In this document: positions 1 to 9,900 of the stretch, one piece after another
Layout: every line of letters starts with the position of its first letter
How positions within the stretch are numbered: position 1 is the first letter of the stretch
Origin: Acorus gramineus
Lineage: Eukaryota; Streptophyta; Magnoliopsida; Acorales; Acoraceae
Direction: 5' to 3'
DNA length: 64,000 bases
NCBI GenBank assembly: GCA_030737835.1
Contig: JAUJYN010000025.1
Coordinates: 930,001-994,000, forward strand
Translations under genes and position numbers: made by a program
Notes under the pieces: model-generated
The model's input: only the letters and a program-made list of their open reading frames with translations
Databases searched by the model: none
Told to the model about the DNA's origin: nothing

Positions 1-529
1 TAGTTCCTGCCACTTAGAGGCTTGAATGATTATTGTGGTTACTAATATCTGGTGGTTAATATAAATTGTGATGCATGGGTTATGTTGTTCACTGAGTGTG
101 TGGCTCACCCCTCGCATAATCTATTTCTCCAGTGTTATCTGAGTCGGATCTAGAGGAGGAGCTCCCCGAGTGACTTCATCAGTAGCGGAGCACCGCCACG
201 TCCTGTGAGTTTTAGAGGCTATCAGCATCCCTTTTGATTGTATGTATTATATTCCGTGCTTGGGCACGCGTTTGTATTATATTTTGATGTCATTGTATAT
301 ATTGGCTCTCACAAGACAGTTGATTATGTATCGAGTCTGTAATATGTCTTTGAGTTACAGATTCAGTCTTTTAGCTTCCGCTATCTGTGTATATATCATG
401 TCAGCCTTGCTTTTGTCTGTGTTGTCATTTTAGTTGTTGTTCAGGGTATGTTATTGATCTTCTGTATTGACTGCTGATATCATGTATACACTTGCCGCGT
501 CCCGGGGACGGCCGCCCTGGGGCGTGACA
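1..529 (+). mobile_element. 3' end of an alpha-type gypsy LTR (cut by window edge)
   Basis: The stretch matches the last ~530 bases of the other LTRs in this window: the motif around 90-140 (ACTGAGTGTGTGGCTCACC), a CAG acceptor-like site near 133, the GTAGCGGAGCA block and the terminal ...GGACGGCCGCCCTGGGGCGTGACA signature ending at 529. No primer-binding site follows, so it is a solo or 3' LTR rather than a 5' LTR. The target duplication cannot be checked because the left end is outside the window. Confidence 0.85.
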
Positions 530-658
530 AATTCAGTAGCAACAGTGTTTGTCTCGTCCCACTTAAACTTATCCTACACAGACAAATTAAGTTATAGCAT
601 ACATATTTTTTATAATTGAAAGAAATTAATTAGATAGAAACTTCTATTCAAAGCCTAA

Positions 659-969
659 TTAGCGAACCTGAAGATGCCTAATCAGCTCCGCATAGCTAGT
701 CGAGCTGATGTCCCCCCAACGAGAGAGTCGGAGCGGAGCATAATTGCGACAGATCACACCACACTCAGTGGTGAACATCTTGTTATGCTCAATGTTATTG
801 ACCCTCCCTATCTGACGATCGAATGTCAATTGAATGGGACCATGCAGCTCCCTCACTAGCTTATTAGAGGCGATTCCCATCGACGAGCCCCGCGTCTTCT
901 TCCTCGGCGGGGATGTGGGGGTCGATGGGACTGTGCTATTTGATGCATGAGTATTTGATGCATGTGTAT
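659..969 (-). pseudogene. TNPA-like (Transposase_24) gene, second exon
   Basis: This exon continues the minus-strand frame after a TTTTTGGCAG acceptor. It contains KKTRG, LVRELHGPIQLTFD and FTTECGVICRNYAPLRLSRW, the conserved start of the plant Transposase_24 family, whose usual form has GP.P..WN or TFD followed by an F...G...R...P motif. The reading frame meets a stop at 659-661, just after a CAG|GTTCGC that could be a weak splice donor. Nothing downstream continues the domain before the LTR end at 529, so the gene is broken here. Confidence 0.5.
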
Positions 970-1066
970 CTGCCAAAAATTAAAATTACATTAATAAATC
1001 GTAATTACAGTCATTATTGAAGTAAATGGTTGATTTAATATCAAATCATTCTCTAAATAATCTTAC

Positions 1067-1268
1067 CAGTGCTGCTCAAACGTGGGGAAGGCTCACCCTC
1101 TACCTGTGTAGGCTGAACTTGTGGCGGAGTGCTTTCTTGAACACCACTCGCTTGCGGGGTAATACTCCTTGTTGGGGTACTAACACTTCTTGAGTTGATA
1201 CTAGTTGAACCCGCTCGGGCTTGAGAACCTCGAGATCGTCCTCTACCTCTCCTACCACAAGATGCCAT
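1067..1268 (-). pseudogene. TNPA-like (Transposase_24) gene, first exon
   Basis: A minus-strand ATG at 1266-1268 opens a frame beginning MASCGRRGRGRSRGSQ, the basic Arg/Gly-rich start common in plant Ptta/En/Spm accessory proteins. A Ser/Thr/Pro-rich stretch follows. The frame runs into a GTAAGA donor at 1066-1061. Joining it to the acceptor at 970 (next exon 969 downward) keeps the frame open across the junction. The accessory protein binds subterminal repeats in studied relatives such as maize TNPA; here this is inferred from family resemblance only. The gene is incomplete because its later exons are not in the window. Confidence 0.5.
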
Positions 1269-1452
1269 CTGAAATGTAGAAAACATATAATACCCAAGCG
1301 ATATTGTCATAACATAAGGAGGAACCAATAATACACAAATGAGTTAAAGTAGAACTACACAAAACATCTAATTGAACATGCTATTTTCTGAAATACATAT
1401 AGTACTATCATAGATTCTAATAAAAGCAACCAACACAAAATCTAGGCTCATG

Positions 1453-1764
1453 CTACAGCTCTCCATCAGTGTCATAGTCTTCCTCATCTTCGGTAGAGTA
1501 TTCAACAAGCATGTCATTCTCCTGCTCTTCATCACATATGAAATCATCTAACAAAACAGGTTGATCATGTTGTGCTAACTCATCATCATGAATTATAGTT
1601 GGCTCAACATCTGTCTTGTGAAATTCTTCTGTATGGAAATCATGATGAACCGACCACTGAAGATCTGAGGACTCATTCTGTTGGTATGCAACTTGAACAA
1701 CTGGAGCATCCTCTTCTTCAATGACTTCTTTTTCAGGAATATCCCATAGGTGCCTGTGTTGCAC
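1453..1764 (-). pseudogene. C-terminal fragment of CACTA TNPD/TNP2-like transposase
   Basis: Reading the minus strand, the frame gives VQHRHLWDIPEKE followed by an acidic Asp/Glu-rich tail and a stop at 1453-1455. That block and the acidic tail are typical of the end of plant En/Spm transposases (DUF4216 region), which cut and paste the element at its ends. All catalytic parts are missing because the beta LTR starting at 1766 replaces the upstream sequence. An apparent start codon at 1782 lies inside that LTR and is not the real start. The assignment rests on motif recognition; a profile search would confirm it. Confidence 0.6.
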
Positions 1765-1765
1765 C

Positions 1766-4463
1766 TGTTGTGTCTGTGTCATTTGGAGCGCTCTGTTTGA
1801 AGATTTGGGTACATAATTTTTTTTCCTAAGTTATGTATTCCTGATTTGGTGTTTGGATTTGATTTTGTTAAAATCCAAGATGAAGAGGTTTAATTATGAT
1901 TTTATTATGAGATGTCCAGTTTTGAGTTAGCTTTCGCACAGAAGTGGAATTAGATCAACTGGATTCTTGTAGTAAAAGTTATGGGTATTTTTCCAAGTAT
2001 ACCCCGGGGATGGAAATTCTGGCAGCAGCCCTGTTCCATGTTTGGCTCTAATTTCGGAATATCTGGAAGGATTATCTGATCTTTCCATGAACATGAAAGT
2101 TGTAGATAATCTTCTTAGCTTTCCATCGGTCTTGGAATTGAGCAATTCGGAGCTGTATCGGGGAAGTTATGGCTGTTCCAGTGAAGCTTGCGCAGAATTT
2201 CTAGTCGAAGGGCGACTTAGTAATTCCCCCTTAAGATATTTTGATAAATATCTCTTCTCCTCTCTCTCTCCCCTCCCAAAAATCCCACGAGTAGCTTTTC
2301 TTGCCTCTCTTTCTCTTTTTATTTGCCCCCCCCATGTGTTCGATGAAAGGTCTCAAAGAGAAGGAAGAGGTGGTGGAGGGAGTGGTGGTTGATCTTGTGT
2401 TCTTGTGTTGATGTTGTTTGTTCCCCTCTCTCTCAAGCTCTTTGCATGGAATCCCCCCCCCCCTGTTTTGCTGCCATGGAGGGCTGAGGAGGCCGAGGAG
2501 GGGTGGTGGTGGTGGTGGTGGTCCCGGTGGCGGCGTTTCGGTGCGCGAAGGGCCCCCGAACCTCCCCCTTTTGTTCCCCCTCCAAGGTGAGCTCCTCCCC
2601 TTCTTTTCTTGGTTTTCTTGGCTTAAGGGGTTGGTTGGGGAGTCATGCATGCTAGGTAGAGGTGTTAGGGTGTGTGTGAGGGGTTGGGATGGGTGAAAAT
2701 GTGGTTAGAATAGGCTGGGCGCGTGCTGGGCGTTGTCTGCGCGCGCGCGCGCGCAGGCGGGCGCAGGCGAGCGCTGGCGGGCGCGTGCGTGCGGGTGCGT
2801 GGGTGCACGCAGGAGTGCGTGCGGGTGCGTGCGGGTGCAGGCGCGAGCGGGGGTGCGAGCGTGGGTGCGCGCAGGCGCACGCGGGCGTGCGCGCGCGCGG
2901 GCTGGGCGCCTTGGCGCAGGGCAGGGCTCCTGGGCACTGCGCCTGGGCGTGAGGCAGGGCGCCTGGGCGCGGATCTGGGGACCAGTGCGCGCTCGCGCGT
3001 GCGCGTGCGTGCGTGCGCGTGGTGGGGCGTGCGTGGGGTGCTGCGCGTGGGGCGCGGGCTGGACGCGCGGTGTGCGCGAGCGCGCGCGAGCATGTGCGTG
3101 CGTGTGGCAGCGCGTCGGGGCGCGCGAGCAGGCGCGCGGCAGTGCGCCGATTGTGCCGGGGTGTGTGCGCGCGTGCGCATTTGTGCGTGCGCGTGCGGGT
3201 GGCCGTGCGTATGGCTGCCCAGGGGTTCAGGAGTGAGTCGGGGTGCTCGGACTCACGTGCGTACGGGACGTATGTACGTTTGTCCGAGTGTTGGGTATTT
3301 TTGGTGTATTTGTAGTGGTATTTATGTATTTTACTCACCGAGTTGATTACCCTGTCTTGCAGATCTTGACGGACGGTCACGCGACGACCCGGGTGTTGGT
3401 GAGTGGGACAACCCAACCCAGTAGGGAGGCGCTATATGCACTTGAGCGTATACCGTCCTCCCCTGGGGCACCGCAGTTGATATTAACTTGTTATATGTAA
3501 TCCATGCAAGCATGATTAGTGTGTAGAATGCGTGCCACCCTAGACTTTGTATGTTAGGGACTTGCACCCTTAGGATATGTGTAAGAGCCGTGCATCCTGT
3601 CACCTTGTTATCATGCTAGGAAAGCCTCGACCTATGCATGCGTCCTAGTAGTTTGATTTATTAAATTAAATGCAAGCTTATGATATCTTTAGCATGACTG
3701 AGGGAATATTAAGGGGCCTTGCGAGGTCAACATTGAGACCCGGGCTAGGGTACTCCGTGTTCCTTGTTTGGTTGTCGGGATGTCCTATATCGGGACCTCA
3801 GGTTGCCCTCCCAAGGTTTCTTTTCCCCATTACTATCTTATATATATTCCCCGCATCTTGGTTATGCGCGCTGGAGGAATTCTGAAGAATTCAAGACATT
3901 AGAGTTGTTGAGATGTGTTGTCGGCGGATCCGAGTGGATCATATGCGCATGGATAGGCTGTTCTGTTCCCTTCGTTGGATCCGTGTAGAGACTGCCCCAG
4001 CGTTAGAAAGGCTGTCCCGTGCAGGGGCTCCCATCAGTAGGCACCTCCTGATTTGGGAAGGACTGTGCTGAATGTGGGAGTGGCCAAGCGGCCTACGGAG
4101 TGGGGAGAGACTATCGGTGGACCAAGGGTGACCAACAGCCTAGTCAGTCCCAATATCCTATGTCACCATATTGAGGGGTGAGGGTGAGGGTGTGGTGGGT
4201 CGGCGATGTAGCGACCCACTGGTTTGTGTAGTTGTGGACCAAGGATGATTAACAGCTTAGTAAGTCCCAATATCCTATGTCACCTATTGAGGGGTGAGGG
4301 TGAGGGTGTGGTGGGTCGGCGATGTAGCGACCCACTGGATTTGTGCAGTTCCTGCCACTTTGAGGCGTGAATAATGAGGTTGTGGTTAATATAAATTTTG
4401 ATGCATTGGTTATGCTATTCACTGAGCGTGTGGCTCACCCCTCGCATATATTATTCTCCAGTG
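1766..4463 (+). mobile_element. Beta-type gypsy LTR, 3' end missing
   Basis: It starts TGTTGTGTCTGTGTCATT, a variant of the beta start seen inverted at 17349 and 40087. It then runs through the CT-rich leader (2255-2300), a GGT-rich block (2500-2560), the GC-rich alternating core (about 2700-3240), the 36-nt exon-like block (3363-3398) and the GGGTGAGG arrays near 4175 and 4290. It stops at the CTCCAG acceptor-like site at 4456-4461, so the last ~400 bases of a normal LTR are missing. The start abuts the CACTA transposase frame. Confidence 0.75.
2699..3240 (+). repeat. GC-rich alternating purine-pyrimidine tract in LTR
   Basis: This is a 540-base tract dominated by GCGCGC, GTGCGT and GGGCGC steps. 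Equivalent tracts sit at the same place in every long LTR: about 5690-6470, 13440-13990, 23560-24170, 27070-27380, 41530-41830, and inverted at 16100-16340 and 34130-34440. They differ greatly in length and order between copies while the flanks align. Long open frames on both strands here are a by-product of the composition. Alternating GC/GT steps favour left-handed DNA, but that is a physical expectation and not shown here. Confidence 0.85.
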
Positions 4464-4464
4464 T

Positions 4465-4738
4465 TGTTGTGTCTGTGTCATTTGGAGCGCTCTGTTTGAT
4501 GATTTGGGTACATAATTTTTTTTTCCTAAGTTATGTATTCCTGATTTGGTGTTTGGATTTGATTTTTGTTAAAATCCAAGATGAAGAGATTTAATTATGA
4601 GTTTACTATGAGATGTCCAGTTTTGAGTTAGCTTTCACACAGAAGTGGAATTAGATCAACTGGATTCTTGTAGTAAAAGTTATGGGTATTTTTCCAAGTA
4701 TACCCCGGGGATGGAAATTCTGGCAGCAGCCCTGTTCC
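4465..4738 (+). mobile_element. Second copy of the beta LTR start, 274 bases
   Basis: This segment repeats 1766-2038 with only about eight differences, including the same internal deletion after CATTTGGAGCGCTCTG that other beta copies lack. The two copies therefore share a recent origin, perhaps as the two LTRs of one element. It is joined directly to the end of a pol gene at 4739, and no polypurine tract precedes it. This is a rearranged junction, not a normal element. Confidence 0.7.
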
Positions 4739-4893
4739 AGTCGATTGAGATCACGGACCGCCGCGTGAGGAGGCTCTACACCAAGACCGTCCAGTTGGTC
4801 GAGGTGCGATGGCAGCACCATTCCGGTGTCGAGGACACTTGAGAGCTCAAGGATGCCAGGTGTGACGCGTATCCGCATCTTTTCCCCTCCTAG
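4739..4893 (+). pseudogene. Last ~50 codons of gypsy pol (chromodomain-like tail)
   Basis: The frame matches the final part of the gag-pol copies at 12330-12485 and 22460-22613: a DRR block, KTVQLVEVRWQHHSG, then DAYPHLFPS and the stop at 4891-4893. One extra stop (TGA, 4840-4842) interrupts it where the intact copies read Trp. In the family this is the C-terminal chromodomain-like segment after integrase, thought to guide integration to marked chromatin. Everything upstream is gone, replaced by the beta LTR start. A polypurine tract and an alpha LTR follow in the normal order. Confidence 0.75.
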
Positions 4894-4926
4894 ATGTCTT
4901 TGCATATTTTGAGGACAAAATTTCCT

Positions 4927-4939
4927 AAGGGGGGAAGAA
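4927..4939 (+). other. Polypurine tract before LTR
   Basis: AAGGGGGGAAGAA lies directly before the TG of the LTR at 4940. It is the plus-strand priming site for reverse transcription, and the same tract precedes the LTRs at 12534 and 22664. Confidence 0.85.
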
Positions 4940-7900
4940 TGTTATATATGTGTCACTTTTAACCTGCTGGTAACCGTTGGAGCGTTCTGGCAGTTTTTCA
5001 TTTTTTTCGGTTTTCGATCGGAACCGCTAATTTTTGGACTGTTAGCTATCGTCCTGAGTTAGAGGACTCCGATTGGAAATCTAACTGCATATTTGGTGTC
5101 CTGGTGCCATTTTAAGCCTCTCACAAAAATTTCATTGAATTCCGGTAACGTTTCTGAAATTTCGCAGTTTCGGGGCGTATCTGGGTTTTTAAGTGACCCG
5201 GCTATATAAGGTGGGTGAGAAAATATCTTGGGCACTATTCATCATCCCTACCATTTGGATTTTCTCTCTCCCGTCTCTCCTTTTCTCACTTTTGAGCCCC
5301 TTAGACCCCTCAAACCTAAAAACCTAAAGCATAGGAAGTGTAGATCGGGTCCCGATCTACACCCCGGTGCTTTCAAATCCCGATTCCGGCGAGATTTGCC
5401 CCTCCGTCCCCCCTCTCTTCTCCTCTGTTTTGGCCCGTTTTGAAGGCCGAGTGAGATCCGGGCGGTGGAAGCCTTTGGGGAAAGGTTTCGGTGCGCGGAG
5501 AGCATCCGGACTTCCCTTCCTCCCCTTGGTAAGCCTCTTTTCTCTCTTTTTTATGCTTAGATGTATGTTAGGAGGGTAGATTTGGGGTTGGGAGGCGGTT
5601 GGCGGCGGTGGGTGGCCGTCGGAGGGCAGTGGAGGTGGTCGGAGGCCGGGGGTGGCGGGTGGTGGAGGTTGGATGGCTCGGTCTAGGTGTTGGGCTGTTC
5701 CGGGAGATTAGGCAGCGGGCGCAGCAGGCTGGGGCACCAGGTGCCGGGCGCGCAGGCATGCGCGCGGGTGGTGCTGCAGGCATGGTGGGCGTGCTGGGCG
5801 AGCAGGGGTGCTGAGCGCTGGGCGCTGGGCACCGCAGGCGGGCGTGCGCGCGGCGTGCGCTCAGGGCAAGCAGGCAGGCTGGGCGCGCAGGCGTGCTGGG
5901 TAGGTGGTACTCGGGTGCCAGGCGGACAGTGCTCGGGTGGGTAGGCGAACAGAGCTCGGGCCACTCGACGACGCGCGCAGGCAGGCAGCGCGGGCAGCAG
6001 CGCGCGCAGGCTGGCAGGCGCGCTGGGCGCGTGCTGCTAGGCGCGCTGGGCGTGTGTTGCGCGGGCGTGCGCGTGGGCGCTGGGTGAGGGTCCCGGGTGC
6101 TGGGCGCTGAGCACCAGGCGCTAGGCCGTGGGTACGGGGTGCTGGGGGTGATGGCCGAGGGCAGTGCGCGCAGGGCGCAGCGAGGCGGCTGTGGTGCGCG
6201 CGGGGCGCGGCAAGGCGGCTGTGGTGCGTGCGGGGTGCTCGCGGGCCAGCGCGAGGCGTGCGGGGTGTGCGCGGGCGGCTGCGCTGGGGCGCAGGGGGCG
6301 CGCGTTGCACCCGGGAGGTTCGGCGGCGCGTCCAGGCGGCGGGCGGGGGCCCGGCGGTGCGCGGGGTGCGTTGGCTGAGGCGCGGCGGTGCACCCGGGCG
6401 GTCAGGTGATCGTGCGGGTGGTTGCCGGCCGTGCGGGTGGTTGCCGGGGTTCTCGGGCTAGCGTCCGTGCGGGTCGTATGCACGTTTGCCCGAGTGTTGG
6501 TTGTTTGTTTGTGGGATTTGTGAATTTTGATGTCTTTGGTAGTAGTTGTGGATTTTAACTCACCATATAAATGTCTGTCTTGCAGATCCTTACGGGCGGT
6601 CACGCGACGACCCAAGCTTCGGTGAGTGGGACAATCCAACCCAGTAGAGAGGGGTCATACGCATTTGGGCGTATACCGACCTCTCCTGGGGCACCATGGA
6701 TGTATATTAACCAGCAGTAATATGTAATCCATGCTTGCATGATTTAAATGTAGAATGCATGCTACCCTAGTCTTTGTATGTTAGGGACTTGCACCCATAG
6801 GATAGGTGTAAGAGCCATGCACCATGCCCCCCCTGTTTTCATGCTAGGAAACATAGGCCTATGCATGCGTCCTACTAGTTTATTTATTAAATTAAATGCT
6901 AGTGTATGTTAAATCGCATGTCTTTGATAATATTATAGGGAGGAACCTTGCGAGGTCAACATTGAGACCCGTGTTAGGGTACTCCGTGTTCCTTGTTTGG
7001 TTGTCGGGATGTCCTGTATCGGGACCTCATGCTGCCCTCCCAAGGTTTCTAGTCCCATTAATATTATAAGTAATGTTATATAACTGGTATGATTATTAGC
7101 ATATTTAGTGAATATTATAGGGGAGGGGCCTTGCGAGGACAGCGGTGAGACCCGGGTTAGGGTACTCCGTGTTCCTTGTTTGGTTGTCGGGGTATTCTAT
7201 ATCGGGAACTCACGCCGCCCTCCCGAGTTCTTTCTCCCAATGATATTACAACCTTGCTTTTATTGTACGTGTTCCCCGCATCTTGGTTATGCGCCCTGGA
7301 GGAACTCTGAAGAGTTCATGACATTAGAGTTGTAGAGATGTGTTGTCGGCGGATCCGAGTGGATCATATGCGTATGGATAGGCTGTTCTCTCCCCTTCGT
7401 TGGATCCGGTAGAGGCTGCCCCAGCGTTAGAAAGGCCGTCCCTTCCAAGGGTTCCCATTAGTAGGCGCCTCCCGATATTTGTGACGGACTGTGCTGAAGT
7501 TGTGGGTGAGGGCTCCCATCAGTAGGCGCCTCCCGATATTTGTGATGGACTGTGCTGAAGTGGTGGGGGTGATAGCCCAGCGGCTACGGAGTGGAGGAGA
7601 GACTATCGGTGGACCAAGGGTGACCAACAGCCTAGTCAGTCCCAAAATCCTATGTCACCCGTGATAGGGTGAGGGTGAGGGTGTAGTGGGTTGGCGATGA
7701 GCGACCCAGTGGATTGTGGTTGGATGATTATTAGTCCCAATAGCCTATGTCACCCATTGATGGGTGAGGGTGAGGGTGTGGTAGTTCGGCGATGTACGAA
7801 CCACTGGATTATGTTGTTATGTCACTTAGAGGCTGGATAAATAATGGAATTGTGGTAAATATTGTCTGTGATGCATGGGTTGTGCTGTTCACTGAGCGTG

Positions 7901-8334
7901 TGGCTCACCCCTCGCATATGTTTTCCCCAGTGCTCACTGAGCCTGAGCTGGAGCCGGAGCAACAGTTGGAGCTTTCCGAGGGATTCCTTCAGTAGCGGAG
8001 CAGCGCCACGTTCCGCGAGTACCAGAGGTTATCAGCATCCCTTCTTGACTGTATGTACTTTATTTCCGTGCTTGGCACGCGTTTGTATATATTCAGTTGT
8101 ATTGGTGTATATTGGCTCTCACAGGACAGATGATTGAGTATCGAGTCTGTAGAATGTTTATTTACATATTCAGTCTTTTGCTTCCGCATTTGGTGTATAT
8201 ATCATGTCAGCCCCTTTGATATCTGTGTGTCATTCTGGTTGTTTGTGTATGATATATTATTGACCTCCTGTGTAGATTCTGATATTTTATATACACTTGC
8301 CGTGTCCCGGGGACGGCCGCCCTGGAGCGTGACA
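4940..8334 (+). mobile_element. Alpha-type gypsy LTR, 5' side of copy A (3395 bp)
   Basis: It starts TGTTATATATGTGTCAC and ends GGAGCGTGACA. Inside are a TATA box (5203), the GC-rich core (about 5690-6470), the 36-nt exon-like block (6587-6622), a ~180-bp tandem duplication around 6948-7240, a ~65-bp duplication around 7448-7560 and two GGGTGAGG arrays. It is preceded by a polypurine tract, so it is the 3' LTR of whatever stood to its left. It is clearly diverged from the LTR at 12534 that closes copy A: it lacks the TTGACTTGGTCAA-type segment near the promoter. Copy A is therefore probably a recombinant and not a single insertion. Confidence 0.85.
5203..5210 (+). promoter_or_regulatory. LTR TATA box
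   Basis: GCTATATAAGG lies about 25-30 bases before a CACTATTCATCATC stretch that is shared by several LTRs and is a likely start region. This is predicted from motif and spacing only. Confidence 0.5.
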
Positions 8335-9143
8335 GAGGTGGGGCTAGAGGCTGTAGCGCGAGTGCAGCAGAGTGGCCTCGCTGCCTTTCTAAAGCTCCAC
8401 CATCCCGAGTTCCATGGCCAGACGGCGTATCCCCTTGCTCCAGAGCGTTGGTTGATGGAGGTGGATACGATCTTCTCGACCATGCTTTGCACCGACCGTC
8501 AGCGAGTCTCCCTGGCCACCTTCATGCTGAAGGGTAGCGCTGCCGACTGGTGGGCTACCTAATCAATGGACATCCCGGAGGGAGTGGAGCAGCTTTCATG
8601 GGCGGGATTCCAGAGGTATTTCTTGGAGGAGTACTTCCCGTTCTCGACGCGCCAGATAGTGATGCAGGAGTTTGAGCAGCTGACGCAGGGCTCTATGTCT
8701 GTCGCTGACTACTCCACGCGCTTCACGAGGCTGTCCAGATTCGCCCCATCTTGGTGATGGACGAGGAGACGAGGTGCCGTCGTTTTGAGCTTGGTCTCAG
8801 CAGCGCCATTCGGGTGCATGTCACCTCCCAGGCATTCACGAGGTACTCTGACTTGGTGTCTCGGGCGAAGACAGTCGAGCGAGACCTCGGGATCCTCGTG
8901 AGGGTTGTGACCCCTTCGGCAGACCAGAGACCCCCCAGGAGCCAGGACCAGGGACAGCGCAAGAAGAAGAGGCCCCGCTTTGATCAGTTAGCGGCTGCCT
9001 CTCCTCCAGCAGATGTGGTGCCAGTGCGCGGTCCAGCACCCATCGCGGCAGTGCTACTCCAGTCCAGGAGACCGGAGACGCGGCGCTGTTACCACTGTAA
9101 GCGCATCGAGCATATCTTGTATAATTACCCCGATGCTGGCTGA
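8335..9143 (+). pseudogene. Copy A gag fragment with damaged zinc knuckle
   Basis: The frame gives the gypsy gag core (retrotransposon gag family): LAPERWLMEVDTIF, FMLKGSAADWW, FLEEYFPFSTRQ and SVADYSTRF, then a basic linker KKKRPRF and a CCHC zinc knuckle. The protein would form the virus-like particle that packages the element RNA. It is broken. The LTR end at 8334 joins straight into the middle of gag, deleting about 480 bases that copy C still has, including the primer site and the start codon. A stop interrupts at 8560-8562 and a frameshift occurs near 8750. In the knuckle (CYHCKRIEHILYNYPDAG) the last cysteine is tyrosine; copy C keeps Cys there. Confidence 0.85.
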
Positions 9144-9329
9144 CCCCGCGTGCTGCCTCCGCAGTAGCAGCAGCAGTTACAGCAGCAGCAGTTCCAGCAG
9201 CAGCAGCCTCAGCGCCAGCAGCAGCAGCCTCAGCGTCAGCAGCAGCAGCCACAGGGTGGCCGAGCTGGCCAGAGGAGGCAGCCACCGCAGCCGACGAGGC
9301 GTGCCCCTGCTCCTCACCGTAGTTTGTCC

Positions 9330-9900
9330 AGGGCCGAGTGGCAGCGCTTTAGCAGAGGAGGCTCAGGCATCAGGCAGCGTGGTCCGAGGTATTGTTCAGA
9401 TCTCCCAGCTCCCTGCATATGTGTTATTTGATTCCGGAGCCACGCACTCGTTCGTGTCTCCCGCTTTCACGAGACGGATGGGCGTGGCGTCCGCCCCTTT
9501 AGATGCTATCCTGGAGATATCATTGCCCGTAGGAGACCGTATTCTCCTCCGTTCTGTGTACCGAGGGTGTACGGTGGTGGTTGCGGAGCATGAGTTTCCA
9601 GTGGAGTTGGTGGAGCTCGCGATGACGGACTTTGATGCCATCCTGGGAATGGATTGGCTTGCGGCTAGTCACGCCAGCATCGACTGTTTTGCCAAGTCGG
9701 TGTCTTTCCACCTTCCGGGTCGGAGGTCCTTCCAGTTCGTGGGCGATCGTGACGTAGCCCCTTTGGGGTTCGTGTCGTCCATGCAGGCGTGGAGACTCCT
9801 TCAGGGAGGATGCGAGGGCTTTCTAGCGTACATTGCTCAGGAGGATGCACCGCTGCAGGCAGATATCAGTCAGACTCCGGTCGTGGCAGAGTATCCGAGG
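9330..9900 (+). pseudogene. Copy A aspartic protease region
   Basis: An open stretch encodes YVLFDSGATHSFVS, the catalytic DSGA motif of a retropepsin-type protease, followed by FDAILGMDWL, the usual ILGMD(W) motif of gypsy elements. The enzyme would cut the Gag-Pol polyprotein. A Gln-rich (CAG repeat) segment at 9160-9260 links it to gag. A one-base loss near 9896, compared with the same site at about 21084, throws the frame off just before reverse transcriptase. Confidence 0.85.

Larger units (their letters stand above)
530..1765 (-). mobile_element. CACTA (En/Spm) DNA transposon remnant
   Basis: On the minus strand, the end of a TNPD/TNP2-like transposase is followed 185 bases downstream by the start of a TNPA-like gene, the usual CACTA gene order. 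Neither terminal inverted repeat is present. Both sides are cut by gypsy LTRs (ending at 529 and starting at 1766), so the transposon was probably the landing site for those LTRs. This is inferred from gene content; the element's own ends are not visible. Confidence 0.65.

Noticed and set aside
2652-3416. 254-residue minus-strand frame rich in Arg, Ala, Pro and His
   Set aside because: It lies on the alternating GC core of an LTR. Several frames on both strands are open there only because stop codons need A/T. The same artefact recurs at 13179-13958, 23442-24035, 34119-34703 and 41452-41955.
9013-9320. Ser-rich frame continuous with the protease
   Set aside because: It is the CAG-repeat gag linker read in another frame (Ser in place of Gln); the real gag frame is the Gln-rich one.
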